In this document: piece by piece, positions 42,596 through 51,420 of the stretch | How the letters are laid out: every line of letters starts with the position of its first letter | Position numbering within the stretch: the stretch's first letter is position 1 | Assembly (NCBI GenBank): GCA_016192455.1 | Contig: JACPUC010000017.1 | Span: forward strand, 1 to 64,000 | From: Candidatus Tectimicrobiota bacterium | Lineage (GTDB): Bacteria > JACPUC01 | DNA: 64,000 bases | Reading direction: 5' to 3' | The notes under the pieces: generated by a model | The model's input: the letters and a program-made list of their open reading frames with translations, nothing else | Databases searched by the model: none | Told to the model about the DNA's origin: nothing | Made by a program: the position numbers and the translations under genes

Positions 42596-43540
42596 CTAGT
42601 AGTAGATGCGCTCACTGACCAGCTTGTCGTCCAGGTAGATCTTCGCGGTGGTCTTCCCATGCACGGGGACGAGGAGACGAATCTGCTGCCCCGGCTCACT
42701 CATCTGGTTGTAGATTTCCCGGCTCCCCTTCTCCGAGGCCACAAGGATGCGCAGCCGGCGCGCCGTCAGGCCTTCCGGCATCTCGTACTGGAGCACGCTA
42801 AAGGTGCCCACCTGCGCCGAGGTGGGCGGCTTCTTCGAGACGACGAGCCGCGCCACCATCCCCGCCCGCACCGGCTCGCCGCCGCTCGGCTCGTGGCGCA
42901 GGATCGTTCCCGCCGCGATGCCCGGGTACTCGACGGAGACGAGGTCCGCCAGCTCCAGGCGCAAAGCCTTGGTCACCGCCGCGGCCTCTTCAAGGGGGCG
43001 CCCGACGAGGTTCGGCATGGCATACATGCCAGGGCGCGGCCCCAGGCTGACGAGGAGATTGACGGCGTGGCCGCGCTTGACCTGTCGCCCGCTCTCGGGG
43101 GACTGGGCGATGACGCGGTTTTCACCGATCTGCGCGTCTGACACACGGGCGATCTGCCCGACCTCGAGGCCTTGACGCTGCAGGCTGCCGCGGGCGTTCT
43201 CCAGGAGCTCGCCGCGCAGCTCCGCCATGGTGAGGCGCGCCGATCCCTCACTGAGGACGACGAGGAGAGAGCGCCCCTCCTTCACACGCGTGCCGGCCTC
43301 CGGCATCTGTTTAACGATGTGGTCCTTCGGAATGTCGGGGCTGGCTTCCCGCCCCTGGATTTTCAGGGCCAGTTGCCGCCCCTGCGTCTCCTGCACCGCC
43401 GCCACCACGTCCTTGCCCACGAGGTTCGGCACCACCACTTCCTCACCGCCCACGATCACTTGCAAGGCAACGAAGGCGCTGGCCGCGCTGATCGCAAGGA
43501 AGGCCAGGAAGGCAAGCAGGAAGGTGAAGAGCTTCTTCAT
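42596..43540 (-). CDS. Membrane-anchored protein with three PASTA domains, no kinase
   Basis: 314 residues: an N-terminal membrane anchor MKKLFTFLLAFLAFLAISAA, then three PASTA repeats (VVVPNLVGKDVVAAVQETQG; LTMAELRGELLENARGSLQR; YAMPNLVGRPLEEAAAVTKA), each ending in GxxLxVVLS-like strands, and a C-terminal beta-rich segment of about 75 residues ending SERIYY. PASTA domains bind muropeptides or penicillin-type ligands in kinases and PBPs; here no catalytic domain is present. ATG 43538-43540 follows GGGAGGAG. The position between rsmB and rpe is familiar from Deltaproteobacteria. Confidence 0.92.
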   Translation of the reverse strand: MKKLFTFLLAFLAFLAISAASAFVALQVIVGGEEVVVPNLVGKDVVAAVQETQGRQLALKIQGREASPDIPKDHIVKQMPEAGTRVKEGRSLLVVLSEGSARLTMAELRGELLENARGSLQRQGLEVGQIARVSDAQIGENRVIAQSPESGRQVKRGHAVNLLVSLGPRPGMYAMPNLVGRPLEEAAAVTKALRLELADLVSVEYPGIAAGTILRHEPSGGEPVRAGMVARLVVSKKPPTSAQVGTFSVLQYEMPEGLTARRLRILVASEKGSREIYNQMSEPGQQIRLLVPVHGKTTAKIYLDDKLVSERIYY

Positions 43541-43690
43541 CGGACTCCTCCCGACGGGAGCGCCGCGCTCCTGACCCTGCGGCCCGCCGCGGGTTCGCTG
43601 CGACTTGGGTCCCCCTCCTGGGGCCTCCCCCAGCGTAACGGCAGCAGCCACCGCGAAGGCGACCGCCGGGACCGCGCTCCTCTCGAGGGC

Positions 43691-45106
43691 TCAGCCTTGC
43701 ACCTCAAAGACGGCCGCGAAGAATCCATCGCTGTCGTGCAGATGGGGAACCGTCACGAGGGCGCCGTTCCGCAGCAGATCATGGCGGCGCATCGTGGTGA
43801 GGCGCGACGCCGCATCGACCGGTGCCACGTCGCGGCGTTGGCGCGCGAACGTTTCCGCCACCTGCACCGTTTCCTCCGGCTCGGTGCTGCAGACCGCATA
43901 GACGAGCGTGCCCCCCGGGGCCACGAGGTTGGCCACCTGCTCTAGCAGCTCGAGCTGCAGCGCCGCGAGGCGGACGATGTCCTCCTCGGCGCGGCGCCAG
44001 CGCAGGTCGGGATAGCGCCGCACCACCCCCAGGCCGCTGCACGGGGCATCCACGAGAGCGGCGTCGAAGGGGCGCCCCCGCAGCGGCGGGCGGCGCGCAT
44101 CAGCGAGGTGGCGGCGGGCGATCGTCACGCCAAGCCGCAGGCACTCGTCGCCGAGCTGCCGCAGTTTGCCGGCGTGCACATCCCAGCAGGTGATCCTCCC
44201 CTGGCCGCGCAGCCCCATGGCGATCGACGCCGTCTTGCCGCCGCGGCCGGCGCACGCATCCAAGACCTGCTGCCCAGGGCGCAGCCCGAGGAGCTCCACG
44301 GCGGCCATCGAGCTCTCGTCCTGGATGAAAAAGGCGCCCTCTCGGAAGGCCGTCAGCTCGCGCACGTCTCCCGGCGCAGCGAGGCGCAACGCATCCGGAT
44401 GCAGGGTTCCTGACGCCACGCGGCACCCCGCCTTCTCGATCAGCGCGGCAACCTCCGCGGTGGTCCAGCGGAGCGTATTGACGCGCACGGAGAGGGGTGG
44501 CACGCAGTTGTTCGCGGCGCAGAGGCTGACCGCCTCCTCGACGCTCCACTGCCGCACCCAGCGCCGCACCAGCCACGCCGGGTGCGAGGCCGTGACGCTG
44601 AGGTGCGTCACCGCATCCTCGTGGAGGCTCGGCAGGGGCGGATCATGCCGACGCAGCAGTTCGCGCAGCACCGCATTGACGTACCCCGCCGCCCAGCGCC
44701 GTCCCATCGCGCGCGCCAGGCTCACCGTGTCGCTCACGGCGGCGTACTCCGGCACCGCCGTGAGGTAGCGGAGCTGGTAAGCGCCCAGGCGGAGCAGGAT
44801 GCGCACCCAGGCATCAAGGCTCTCCAGGGAGCGGCGGCTGCAGGGCGCCAGCAGCCAGTCCAGGGTGGCGCGGTGGCGCAGCACGCCATAGACGAGCTCT
44901 TCAGCCAGCGCGCGCTCCCGCCGCTCCAGCGGCGAGCGCCGCAGGGCCGCCGCCAGGGCGAAGTTGGCGTAGGCTCCTTGCGTTTCGACGCGGTGGAGAA
45001 CGCGCGCCGCCACCGCCCTGGCGGAGGGTGGTGCGTGGTCCCGCGCCTCTCCGCCGACGAGGCACCCCGTCCTCGCCGCCTGCGGTCGCATGGCGTTGCC
45101 CCTCAT
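43691..45106 (-). CDS. rsmB: 16S rRNA (cytosine-967-C5)-methyltransferase RsmB
   Basis: 471 residues: N-terminal NusB-like RNA-binding domain (AVAARVLHRVETQGAYANFA) and a SAM methyltransferase domain with VLDACAGRGGKTASIAMGL, ALVDAPCSGLGVVRRYPDL and the catalytic-Cys motif LVYAVCSTEPEE. The SAM loop reads AGRGGKT where most family members have APGGKT. ATG 45104-45106 overlaps the fmt stop (ATGA), so it is coupled to fmt. Confidence 0.95.
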   Translation of the reverse strand: MRGNAMRPQAARTGCLVGGEARDHAPPSARAVAARVLHRVETQGAYANFALAAALRRSPLERRERALAEELVYGVLRHRATLDWLLAPCSRRSLESLDAWVRILLRLGAYQLRYLTAVPEYAAVSDTVSLARAMGRRWAAGYVNAVLRELLRRHDPPLPSLHEDAVTHLSVTASHPAWLVRRWVRQWSVEEAVSLCAANNCVPPLSVRVNTLRWTTAEVAALIEKAGCRVASGTLHPDALRLAAPGDVRELTAFREGAFFIQDESSMAAVELLGLRPGQQVLDACAGRGGKTASIAMGLRGQGRITCWDVHAGKLRQLGDECLRLGVTIARRHLADARRPPLRGRPFDAALVDAPCSGLGVVRRYPDLRWRRAEEDIVRLAALQLELLEQVANLVAPGGTLVYAVCSTEPEETVQVAETFARQRRDVAPVDAASRLTTMRRHDLLRNGALVTVPHLHDSDGFFAAVFEVQG

Positions 45107-46203
45107 GGCGCCTCCCGGCGGCCGATGCGACGCCCGTCTCGCTCCCCTGCTCCCGGCGTAGGGGGCGGTGACGTCGCCGCGGCAGCGGCGCCCTGCGCCG
45201 GGGGCGCGGCCGTGACCGACGCGGCCGATTCGCGCGGCGCTTCCGCGCCCTCCCCCCGAGGCCCGCCGAAGACCTCCCCCACCCGCAGGGAGCGCCCTCG
45301 AAGGTAGGCGGCGGCGCTCATGGCGGACTTGTTGGCGGGTTGCACTTCGAGCAGCACGAGGAGGCTGCGGCCCGTCTGCAGCGCGATGCCCTCCTCATCG
45401 ATGGCAGCGACGCGCCCCGCGACGTCCCGGGCACCGCCTGGGCGCGCCGCCGCGTCGACCCGCGCCCGCAGCACCCGCAGGCGCTCGCCGCCATGCTCGG
45501 TGAACGCGCCAGGCCACGGGTGGTAGGCGCGAATCTGGCGCTCCAGCTCCACCGCCGGCCGGCACCAGTCAAGCCGGCCGTCCTCTTTGCGCAGTTTGCG
45601 CGTCAGGATCGCCTTCGCGTCATCCTGGCGCCGCGGCTGCAGGGCGCCGCGCTCCAGATCCGTGAGGGTGGTCACCATGAGCCGCGCGCCGACCTCGGCC
45701 AGGCGGTCGTGGAGAGAGGCCGCGGTATCATCCGGCGCGATGGCGACCTCCTCCTGGAGCAGGAGGTCGCCGCTGTCCAATCCCGCATCGAGGACCATCG
45801 TCGTCACCCCCGTGACCGCATCCCCCCGCAGGATGGCGGTGGAGATCGGCGCGGCCCCGCGATAGCGCGGCAAGAGCGAGGGGTGGAGATTGATGCAGCC
45901 GTGCGGGCAGAGGCCGAGGAGCGCCTCGGGGAGCAACTGCCCATAGGCCACCACCACGATGGCATCAGCGCCGCACGCCCCCAGGCGCTCCAGCAGGCTG
46001 GGCTCCGAGGCCCGCCGCGGTTGCAGCACCGGCAGGCCCAACTCCTGGGCGCAACGCTTCACCGGCGGCGGCTGGACCTGCCGACCGCGCCCGCGGGGTC
46101 GATCGGGCTGCGTCACCAGCAGGCAGACGTCATGGGGCGACGCCTGGAGGGCCCGCAGCGTTGGCAGCGCAAACTCTGGTGTCCCGAAGAAGATGCAGCG
46201 CAT
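45103..46203 (-). CDS. fmt: Methionyl-tRNA formyltransferase
   Basis: Formylates initiator Met-tRNA. 366 residues: MRCIFFGTPEFALPTLRAL, VVVAYGQLLPEALL, and the catalytic INLHPSLLPRYRGAAPI with LDAGLDSGDLLLQEE. The C-terminal tRNA-binding domain is followed by about 50 low-complexity Ala/Pro/Gly residues. ATG 46201-46203 chosen at the conserved start. Coupled to rsmB by ATGA; def lies 145 bases upstream. Confidence 0.96.
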   Translation of the reverse strand: MRCIFFGTPEFALPTLRALQASPHDVCLLVTQPDRPRGRGRQVQPPPVKRCAQELGLPVLQPRRASEPSLLERLGACGADAIVVVAYGQLLPEALLGLCPHGCINLHPSLLPRYRGAAPISTAILRGDAVTGVTTMVLDAGLDSGDLLLQEEVAIAPDDTAASLHDRLAEVGARLMVTTLTDLERGALQPRRQDDAKAILTRKLRKEDGRLDWCRPAVELERQIRAYHPWPGAFTEHGGERLRVLRARVDAAARPGGARDVAGRVAAIDEEGIALQTGRSLLVLLEVQPANKSAMSAAAYLRGRSLRVGEVFGGPRGEGAEAPRESAASVTAAPPAQGAAAAATSPPPTPGAGERDGRRIGRREAP

Positions 46204-46348
46204 CAGGGCCTGCTCATAGCCACGGCGCACGGTTCAGTTTGCTCCCGCAAGCCCACCGAGCGGAGACCCGCTGGCGGCCGTCACTGTGGAGCCCCCACCC
46301 CGGCATTCCCGCCCCGGCATCGGCAAGCGCCGGCTTCCGGCAGGGCTC

Positions 46349-46900
46349 TCAGAGGGCCGGCGCGCCACTCGACCGCCGCGCCCGGGGCTTCGTCTCTTCG
46401 TCTCGCTTCAGCTTGCGGAGCTTGCGCTTCGCCAGATCGCGTTTCAACGGGCTCAAGTAATCGAGGAAGAGGATGCCCTCCAGGTGGTCAAGCTCGTGCT
46501 GCACGGCGCGCGCTTCCAGGCCGTGCACGTGGCGCTCGAACCACGCGCCGTGGCGGTCCTGCGCCCGCACGCGGACCGTCGCCGCGCGCCGCACCACGGC
46601 CGAGTACTCGGGAACGCTCAAACAGCCCTCTTCGGCCTCCTCCACTCCCTCGAGCTCGACGATCTTGGGGTTCACGAGCTCCATCAGCTTCCCCGTCTCG
46701 TCGCCCACCGAGAGGTCGATGATCATCAGCCGCCGCAGCACCCCCACCTGGGGGGCCGCCAATCCGACGCCCGGGGCCAAGTACATCGTCTCCAGCATAT
46801 CATCGAGGAGGCGGTGCAGTTCCCCGTCGAACTCCACCACCGGAGCCGATTTCTGTCGCAAGAGGGGGTCGGGGTACGTCAAAATTCTCAACCGAGCCAC
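46349..46900 (-). CDS. def: Peptide deformylase
   Basis: Metalloenzyme removing N-formyl from nascent proteins. 183 residues with the three motifs PGVGLAAPQVGVLRR, EEGCLSVPEYSAV and VQHELDHLEGILFLD (metal ligands Cys and two His). A basic tail of about 25 residues follows. Start GTG 46898-46900, seven bases after AGGAG. First of def-fmt-rsmB. Confidence 0.97.
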   Translation of the reverse strand: MARLRILTYPDPLLRQKSAPVVEFDGELHRLLDDMLETMYLAPGVGLAAPQVGVLRRLMIIDLSVGDETGKLMELVNPKIVELEGVEEAEEGCLSVPEYSAVVRRAATVRVRAQDRHGAWFERHVHGLEARAVQHELDHLEGILFLDYLSPLKRDLAKRKLRKLKRDEETKPRARRSSGAPAL

Positions 46901-47141
46901 GTTCTATCTCCTACCCTCCCTCTTCTCACGCCTGCTCCTCACCACCCCGGCGCACTCACGCTCAGGCGGCCCCAGGAGGCCGCGGGAGGCGTGGGAGGGC
47001 TTGCGACACGACGCCGTTCGACGTAGCATCACGTGGACCAGCTACGAGTAACTTTAATCACCTGAGCGCAGAAGGGCAACCCGTCGCCTTGCTTCTCCGA
47101 CCGGACCCCCTTCGCCGCCTTCCGCGAGCTGGATTCGCAGG
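46901..47141. other. Divergent spacer with relic of a longer TPR gene
   Basis: No promoter recognised. From the TAA at 47055-47057 to the ATG at 47142 the frame of the following TPR gene is open for 28 codons (SPERRRATRRLASPTGPPSP and so on), similar in composition to the Pro/Arg linker that precedes the same point in its two paralogues. This suggests a 5' truncation. Confidence 0.5.
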
Positions 47142-48812
47142 ATGGGAGCAGAACTCGGGCAGCGGCCACGGCTCCGTCTCTCCCAAGGGCTCGCTCTGGG
47201 GGTGCTGGCGCTGCTCGCAATCCTCAGCCTTCTCCGCATGGAGGTCTGGCGGGACAGCCTGAGCCTCTGGCGCGACGCCAGCCGCAAGGCGCCCCAGCTC
47301 GCCCTGCCCCACAATAACCTGGGAGACGCTTACCAGGCCAGCGGCTCGGCCGACCGCGCCATGGTGGAGCTGAAGACGGCCCTCCACCTCTCGCCCAAGT
47401 TCGCCAAGCCCTCCATCCGCCTCGCCGACCTCTACCGAAGCCTTGGCCGCACCAGCCAGGGCCTGGCGGCGGCGCGGTGGGCCGTGCACCTCATCCCGGA
47501 GAACCATGCCGCCCGCAACGCCCTGGGGTCGCTCTTCTTGCAGCGCGGCCTTGCCAGCAAGGCGCTCGCCGAATTCGCCCTGGCGACGACCCTGCATCCC
47601 CGGGACCCCCTGAGCGCCGCGAACCTCGCCGCCGCGCTCCTCGCGCTGGCGCAGCCCCGGCGCGCGGCGGATCGGCTGGCGCGGCTGGTGGAGGAGGTTC
47701 CCGAAGCCTTCACGGCGCAGACGAACCTTGCGGTGGCCTTCACGCACCTCGGCCTCGCCACCAAGGCGGTGGCCGCGCTGCAGACGGCCCGCCGTCTCCG
47801 TCCCAGCGCCGCGCTGAACCTCCAGCTTGGGATTGCGCTCGCCGGGCTCGGGGAGACGCGGCGAGCGGAGGCGCGTCTGCGCGCCCGCCGGGGCCCAGTC
47901 GGCCTCTCGCCCGACCTACGGGCCAGGCTGGCGGCGGTCCTCCTGGAGCAGGCGCGACCGGCGAAGGCGTTGGCGGAGCTCCTGCAAGCGCTCCACGACG
48001 CCCCCGACAACCCGCAGCTCGCTCCCCCGCTCGCCTCGGTCTACCTCCGCATCGGTCTCCCTGAGCGCGCCCTCGCCAACCTCCGGAAGGCTCTGCGGCG
48101 CGCGCCGCACCTTGCCGGCGGCCAGACGAAGCTGGCGGCGGCCTACCTCGCGCGGGGCCAGCGGCTGAAGGCCGCGGCTGCCCTCCTCGCGGCGGTCGCC
48201 GACGATCCGACCTCCGAGAACGCCTGGAAGAACCTCGGCGATACCTTCCGCCTCCTGGGGGCGCCGCGCTCCACCGCGCGGGCCTACCGCCGCGTCATCG
48301 CGATCAACGGGCGGGAGGCGTCGAACTGGAACGCGCTGGGCGCCGCCCTCTACGACGCCGGTCAGTTCGATCAGGCGACGCGGGCTTTCCTCGAGGGTCT
48401 CCGCCGACAGCCCGGCGCGGCGGCGCTCTGGAACAACCTTGGCACTCTCGCTGCCCGCGCCGGCCACCTGCGTCAGGCGAGCCGCGCCTTGCAGCGCGCC
48501 CTGCGCCTGGATCCGGGATCGAGCCCCGCACGCAACACGCTGGGGTTCCTCTTCAACCAGCAGCAGCAGTATGACGCCGCCCTCGTGCAGTTCAAGAGCG
48601 CGCTCCTGCTGAACCGGCAGCAGGTGCAGAGCGCCTTCAACATCGCCTCGGTGCTGAAGGAACGAGGGCGGCCCGAGCAGGCCCTGGCGTGGTTCGAGTA
48701 CTTCCGGCGGAAGTGGCGGGGCGCTCCGCACCTGACCTCCCTGGCAGAGCAGGAGATCGCGGCGCTGCGCAGGCTCCTCCACGCTCCTCCAGGAAAGGCG
48801 CGCGAGCCATGA
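47142..48812 (+). CDS. TPR protein lacking the GT-C membrane domain (first of three paralogues)
   Basis: 556 residues: one membrane segment (LGVLALLAILSLLRM) then about 14 tetratricopeptide repeats to the end, beginning after MEVWRDSLSLWRDASRKAPQ. This junction sequence (VWRDSLSLWRDA, HNNLGDAYQ) is the same as that joining the membrane and TPR parts of the next two genes, so the protein corresponds to their C-terminal half only. ATG 47142 has only a weak ribosome-binding site (CAGG). It ends 10 bases before the next gene, so the three are likely one operon. TPRs imply protein binding on the periplasmic or cytoplasmic face; function unknown. Confidence 0.85.
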   Translation: MGAELGQRPRLRLSQGLALGVLALLAILSLLRMEVWRDSLSLWRDASRKAPQLALPHNNLGDAYQASGSADRAMVELKTALHLSPKFAKPSIRLADLYRSLGRTSQGLAAARWAVHLIPENHAARNALGSLFLQRGLASKALAEFALATTLHPRDPLSAANLAAALLALAQPRRAADRLARLVEEVPEAFTAQTNLAVAFTHLGLATKAVAALQTARRLRPSAALNLQLGIALAGLGETRRAEARLRARRGPVGLSPDLRARLAAVLLEQARPAKALAELLQALHDAPDNPQLAPPLASVYLRIGLPERALANLRKALRRAPHLAGGQTKLAAAYLARGQRLKAAAALLAAVADDPTSENAWKNLGDTFRLLGAPRSTARAYRRVIAINGREASNWNALGAALYDAGQFDQATRAFLEGLRRQPGAAALWNNLGTLAARAGHLRQASRALQRALRLDPGSSPARNTLGFLFNQQQQYDAALVQFKSALLLNRQQVQSAFNIASVLKERGRPEQALAWFEYFRRKWRGAPHLTSLAEQEIAALRRLLHAPPGKAREP

Positions 48813-48822
48813 AGGGAAGCGT

Positions 48823-51303
48823 GTGAACGCGACGGCACAACCCGCCACGCTCCCGCAGGGGGCGCCGCGCTCTCGGCAATGGGGAGCGGCGGCCCTGGTC
48901 TTCGCGCTCAGCTCGCTGCTCTACCTGCCGGCGCTGACGTTTCAGTTCACGAACTGGGACGACAACGTCCTGGTGACGGAGAACCCACTCCTCCAGGTGC
49001 TCCGTCCGGACATCATCATCGAGGTCTTCACCTCCTTCCAGGCGCACGACTACTGGCCGCTCAACCTGCTCTCCCTGGCGCTCGACCGGCTGCTCTGGGG
49101 CTTCAACCCCGCCGGCTACCACCTGACGAACCTGCTCCTGCACGCCCTGAACGCGGCGCTCGTCTACCTCCTGCTCCTGCGCCTGGCGGGGCCCGGGCTG
49201 CCGGCCCTCCTCGGCGCCCTCTGGTTTGGGCTGCACCCCCTGCAGGTCGAGTCGGTGGCCTGGGTGGCCGAGCGCAAGAATGTCCTCTCCCTTGCCCTCT
49301 TTCTCGCGGCGTTCCTGAGCTACGCGCAGGCGCTCCGCGGCGCGGCGCGGCGAGCAGAGGGCGGCGCTGGGGGCGGCGCGCCACCCTCCTCGTCGCTGCA
49401 CCTCGGTTGGTACGCCGCCTCCCTCGGGTTCTTCGCCCTCGCCCTGCTCGCGAAGTCGAGCACGGTGGTCCTGCCGGGGATTCTCCTCGCTTTTCACCTC
49501 TGCGCGCGGCGATCCGGCCTCCGCGCCACCGCGCCGCACTTCGTCTTGGCGGCGGCGGGGGTCATGCTGACGCTGCTGCCGAAGACGCACGTCATCACGA
49601 GCTACCACGGCGGCGGTCTCCTCCCCACCCTGCTGACCCTGCCGATCCTCGTGACGACGTACCTCCTCAAACTCCTCCTGCCCGTGCAGCTCACCGCTTA
49701 CTACGATACGGCCGCCGTGGCCTCCGCCGCGGAAGGACGCTTCTGGGTGGCCCTGCTGGCGCTCCTGGCGCTGGCGCTCACCGGCCATCGCCTCTGGCGC
49801 TGGAGCCGCCGCGCCGCCTTCGGGCTGGCCTGGTTCCTGCTCGGGCTGGCGCCGGTGCTGCAGCTCATCCCGTTCCCGACCCTCTTCGCCGAGCGGTTCG
49901 TCTACCTGCCCTCGGTTGGGCTGGCGCTGTTCGGCTCCACCCTCGCCGCTCATCTCCAGGCCAGGTGGGACGCCGATGCCGGGAGCAGCGGCACGGCAGG
50001 AGGGCTCGCCGAGACTGCTCCTCTCCGCTCGCGCCGCCCGGCTTCACCGCCGGCCGTTCGCGCCTCCGCCCGGCGCAGGCGCCTCGCCGCCGCCTTGAGC
50101 GCCGCGGCGCTCCTCCTCCTGGCGCTCCTGGCGGGCTGGCGTCTGCCGGTGTGGCGCAGCAGCCTGACACTCTGGCGCGACGCGCTGGCGAAGGCGCCGG
50201 GGCTAAGCCTGGCGCACAACAACCTGAGCAACGCTTACCGCGAGGCCGGGGCCTGGGACCGCGCCCTCAGGGAGGCGTTCGCGGCGCTCTCCCGCGCGCC
50301 CCACTACGCCAAGGCGCACCACAACCTGGGGATGGCCCTCCTGGCCCGCGGTCGAGGCCGTGATGCCGCGCTGCATCTCCGCATGGCGCTGCGCCTCGCG
50401 CCTGACACGCCCGCCTTCGCCAGCGCCGTGGCTCTTGCCTTCGTCAAGCTGCAGCGCCCCACGAAGGCGGTGGCGGCCGGGCTCGATGCCCTCTCCCTCG
50501 CAGCCCTGACGCCTGAGGCCCATCTCATCCTCGGCTGGGCCTATGCCAACCTCGACGAAGCGGCACGCGCCCTGCGACCGTTGGCGCGCGCGCTCGCCTC
50601 CCGGCCGGATTGGCCCGACGGACACCGCCTGCAAGGCTTTGCGTTCCTGCGGCTGCACCAGCCCACGAAGGCGGTAGCGGAGCTCCTCACCGCCATTCGC
50701 CTCGCCCCCGAGCAGGAGGAGAGCTGGCGCTACCTTGGGGATAGCTTCACGAGCGCCCGCCAGCTTCGCCGCGCCGTCACGGCGTACCGAACCGCGCTAC
50801 GCAAGGACGCGCGCAGCGCCCGGGGCTGGAACAACCTCGGCGACGCCCTCCTGACGCTCGACCACAGCGATGCGGCGGCCCTGGCGTTCCTGCGCAGCCT
50901 TAGCTCCGATTCCAGCTACGAGAAAGCCTGGAACAACCTCGGCAGCGTCGCCACGCAGCGGCGGCGCGCCCTCCGGGGAGCGGGGGCGCTGCGGCAAGCC
51001 TTGCTGCTGGCGCCGACGTACGCCCACGCCCACAGCAACCTCGGCGTCGCCTTCAACGCCCTGGGCCGGCGCGACGCCGCCCTGGCGCAGTTCCAGCATG
51101 CCCTGGTCCTGCAGCCTGGTCATCCCCAGAGCATGTTCAACATTGCGGCGCTGCTGCAACGTCTCGGGCGCACGCAGCTTGCCCTGCGGTGGTACGAGCG
51201 GGTGCGGCGATCGGCGCAAGGTCCGCCCTCCCTGGCGCGACGGGCCGAGGAGGAGAGCGCCCTCCTGCGCGCCGCCTCCACGACCGCCCTGCCGCCTCCC
51301 TGA
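48823..51303 (+). CDS. TMTC-like GT-C membrane protein with TPR repeats (second paralogue)
   Basis: 826 residues: about ten membrane segments (20-400) and about 11 TPRs. The membrane domain has FTNWDDNVLVTENPLL, DYWPLNLLSLALDRLLWGFN, AGYHLTNLLLHALNAALVYL and GLHPLQVESVAWVAERKNVL. The acidic pair in the first outer loop (WDD), the YHLTN and HPLxVE segments and the TPR tail match the plan of animal TMTC O-mannosyltransferases. Bacterial members are uncharacterised; transfer of sugar from a lipid carrier to proteins is inference. Start GTG 48823 behind GAAGGGAAGC. Confidence 0.88.
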   Translation: MNATAQPATLPQGAPRSRQWGAAALVFALSSLLYLPALTFQFTNWDDNVLVTENPLLQVLRPDIIIEVFTSFQAHDYWPLNLLSLALDRLLWGFNPAGYHLTNLLLHALNAALVYLLLLRLAGPGLPALLGALWFGLHPLQVESVAWVAERKNVLSLALFLAAFLSYAQALRGAARRAEGGAGGGAPPSSSLHLGWYAASLGFFALALLAKSSTVVLPGILLAFHLCARRSGLRATAPHFVLAAAGVMLTLLPKTHVITSYHGGGLLPTLLTLPILVTTYLLKLLLPVQLTAYYDTAAVASAAEGRFWVALLALLALALTGHRLWRWSRRAAFGLAWFLLGLAPVLQLIPFPTLFAERFVYLPSVGLALFGSTLAAHLQARWDADAGSSGTAGGLAETAPLRSRRPASPPAVRASARRRRLAAALSAAALLLLALLAGWRLPVWRSSLTLWRDALAKAPGLSLAHNNLSNAYREAGAWDRALREAFAALSRAPHYAKAHHNLGMALLARGRGRDAALHLRMALRLAPDTPAFASAVALAFVKLQRPTKAVAAGLDALSLAALTPEAHLILGWAYANLDEAARALRPLARALASRPDWPDGHRLQGFAFLRLHQPTKAVAELLTAIRLAPEQEESWRYLGDSFTSARQLRRAVTAYRTALRKDARSARGWNNLGDALLTLDHSDAAALAFLRSLSSDSSYEKAWNNLGSVATQRRRALRGAGALRQALLLAPTYAHAHSNLGVAFNALGRRDAALAQFQHALVLQPGHPQSMFNIAALLQRLGRTQLALRWYERVRRSAQGPPSLARRAEEESALLRAASTTALPPP

Positions 51304-51420
51304 GGAGCGCGTCGGCCGCGCCGACAGGGTCATGGGCGACTGCCTTGCGCTCGTCCCACGCTCGTGGCAGGCTCGTTCCAGAAAAGTGCGCCCGGGCACA
51401 GGAGGGTGAGAGGTTCCAGC

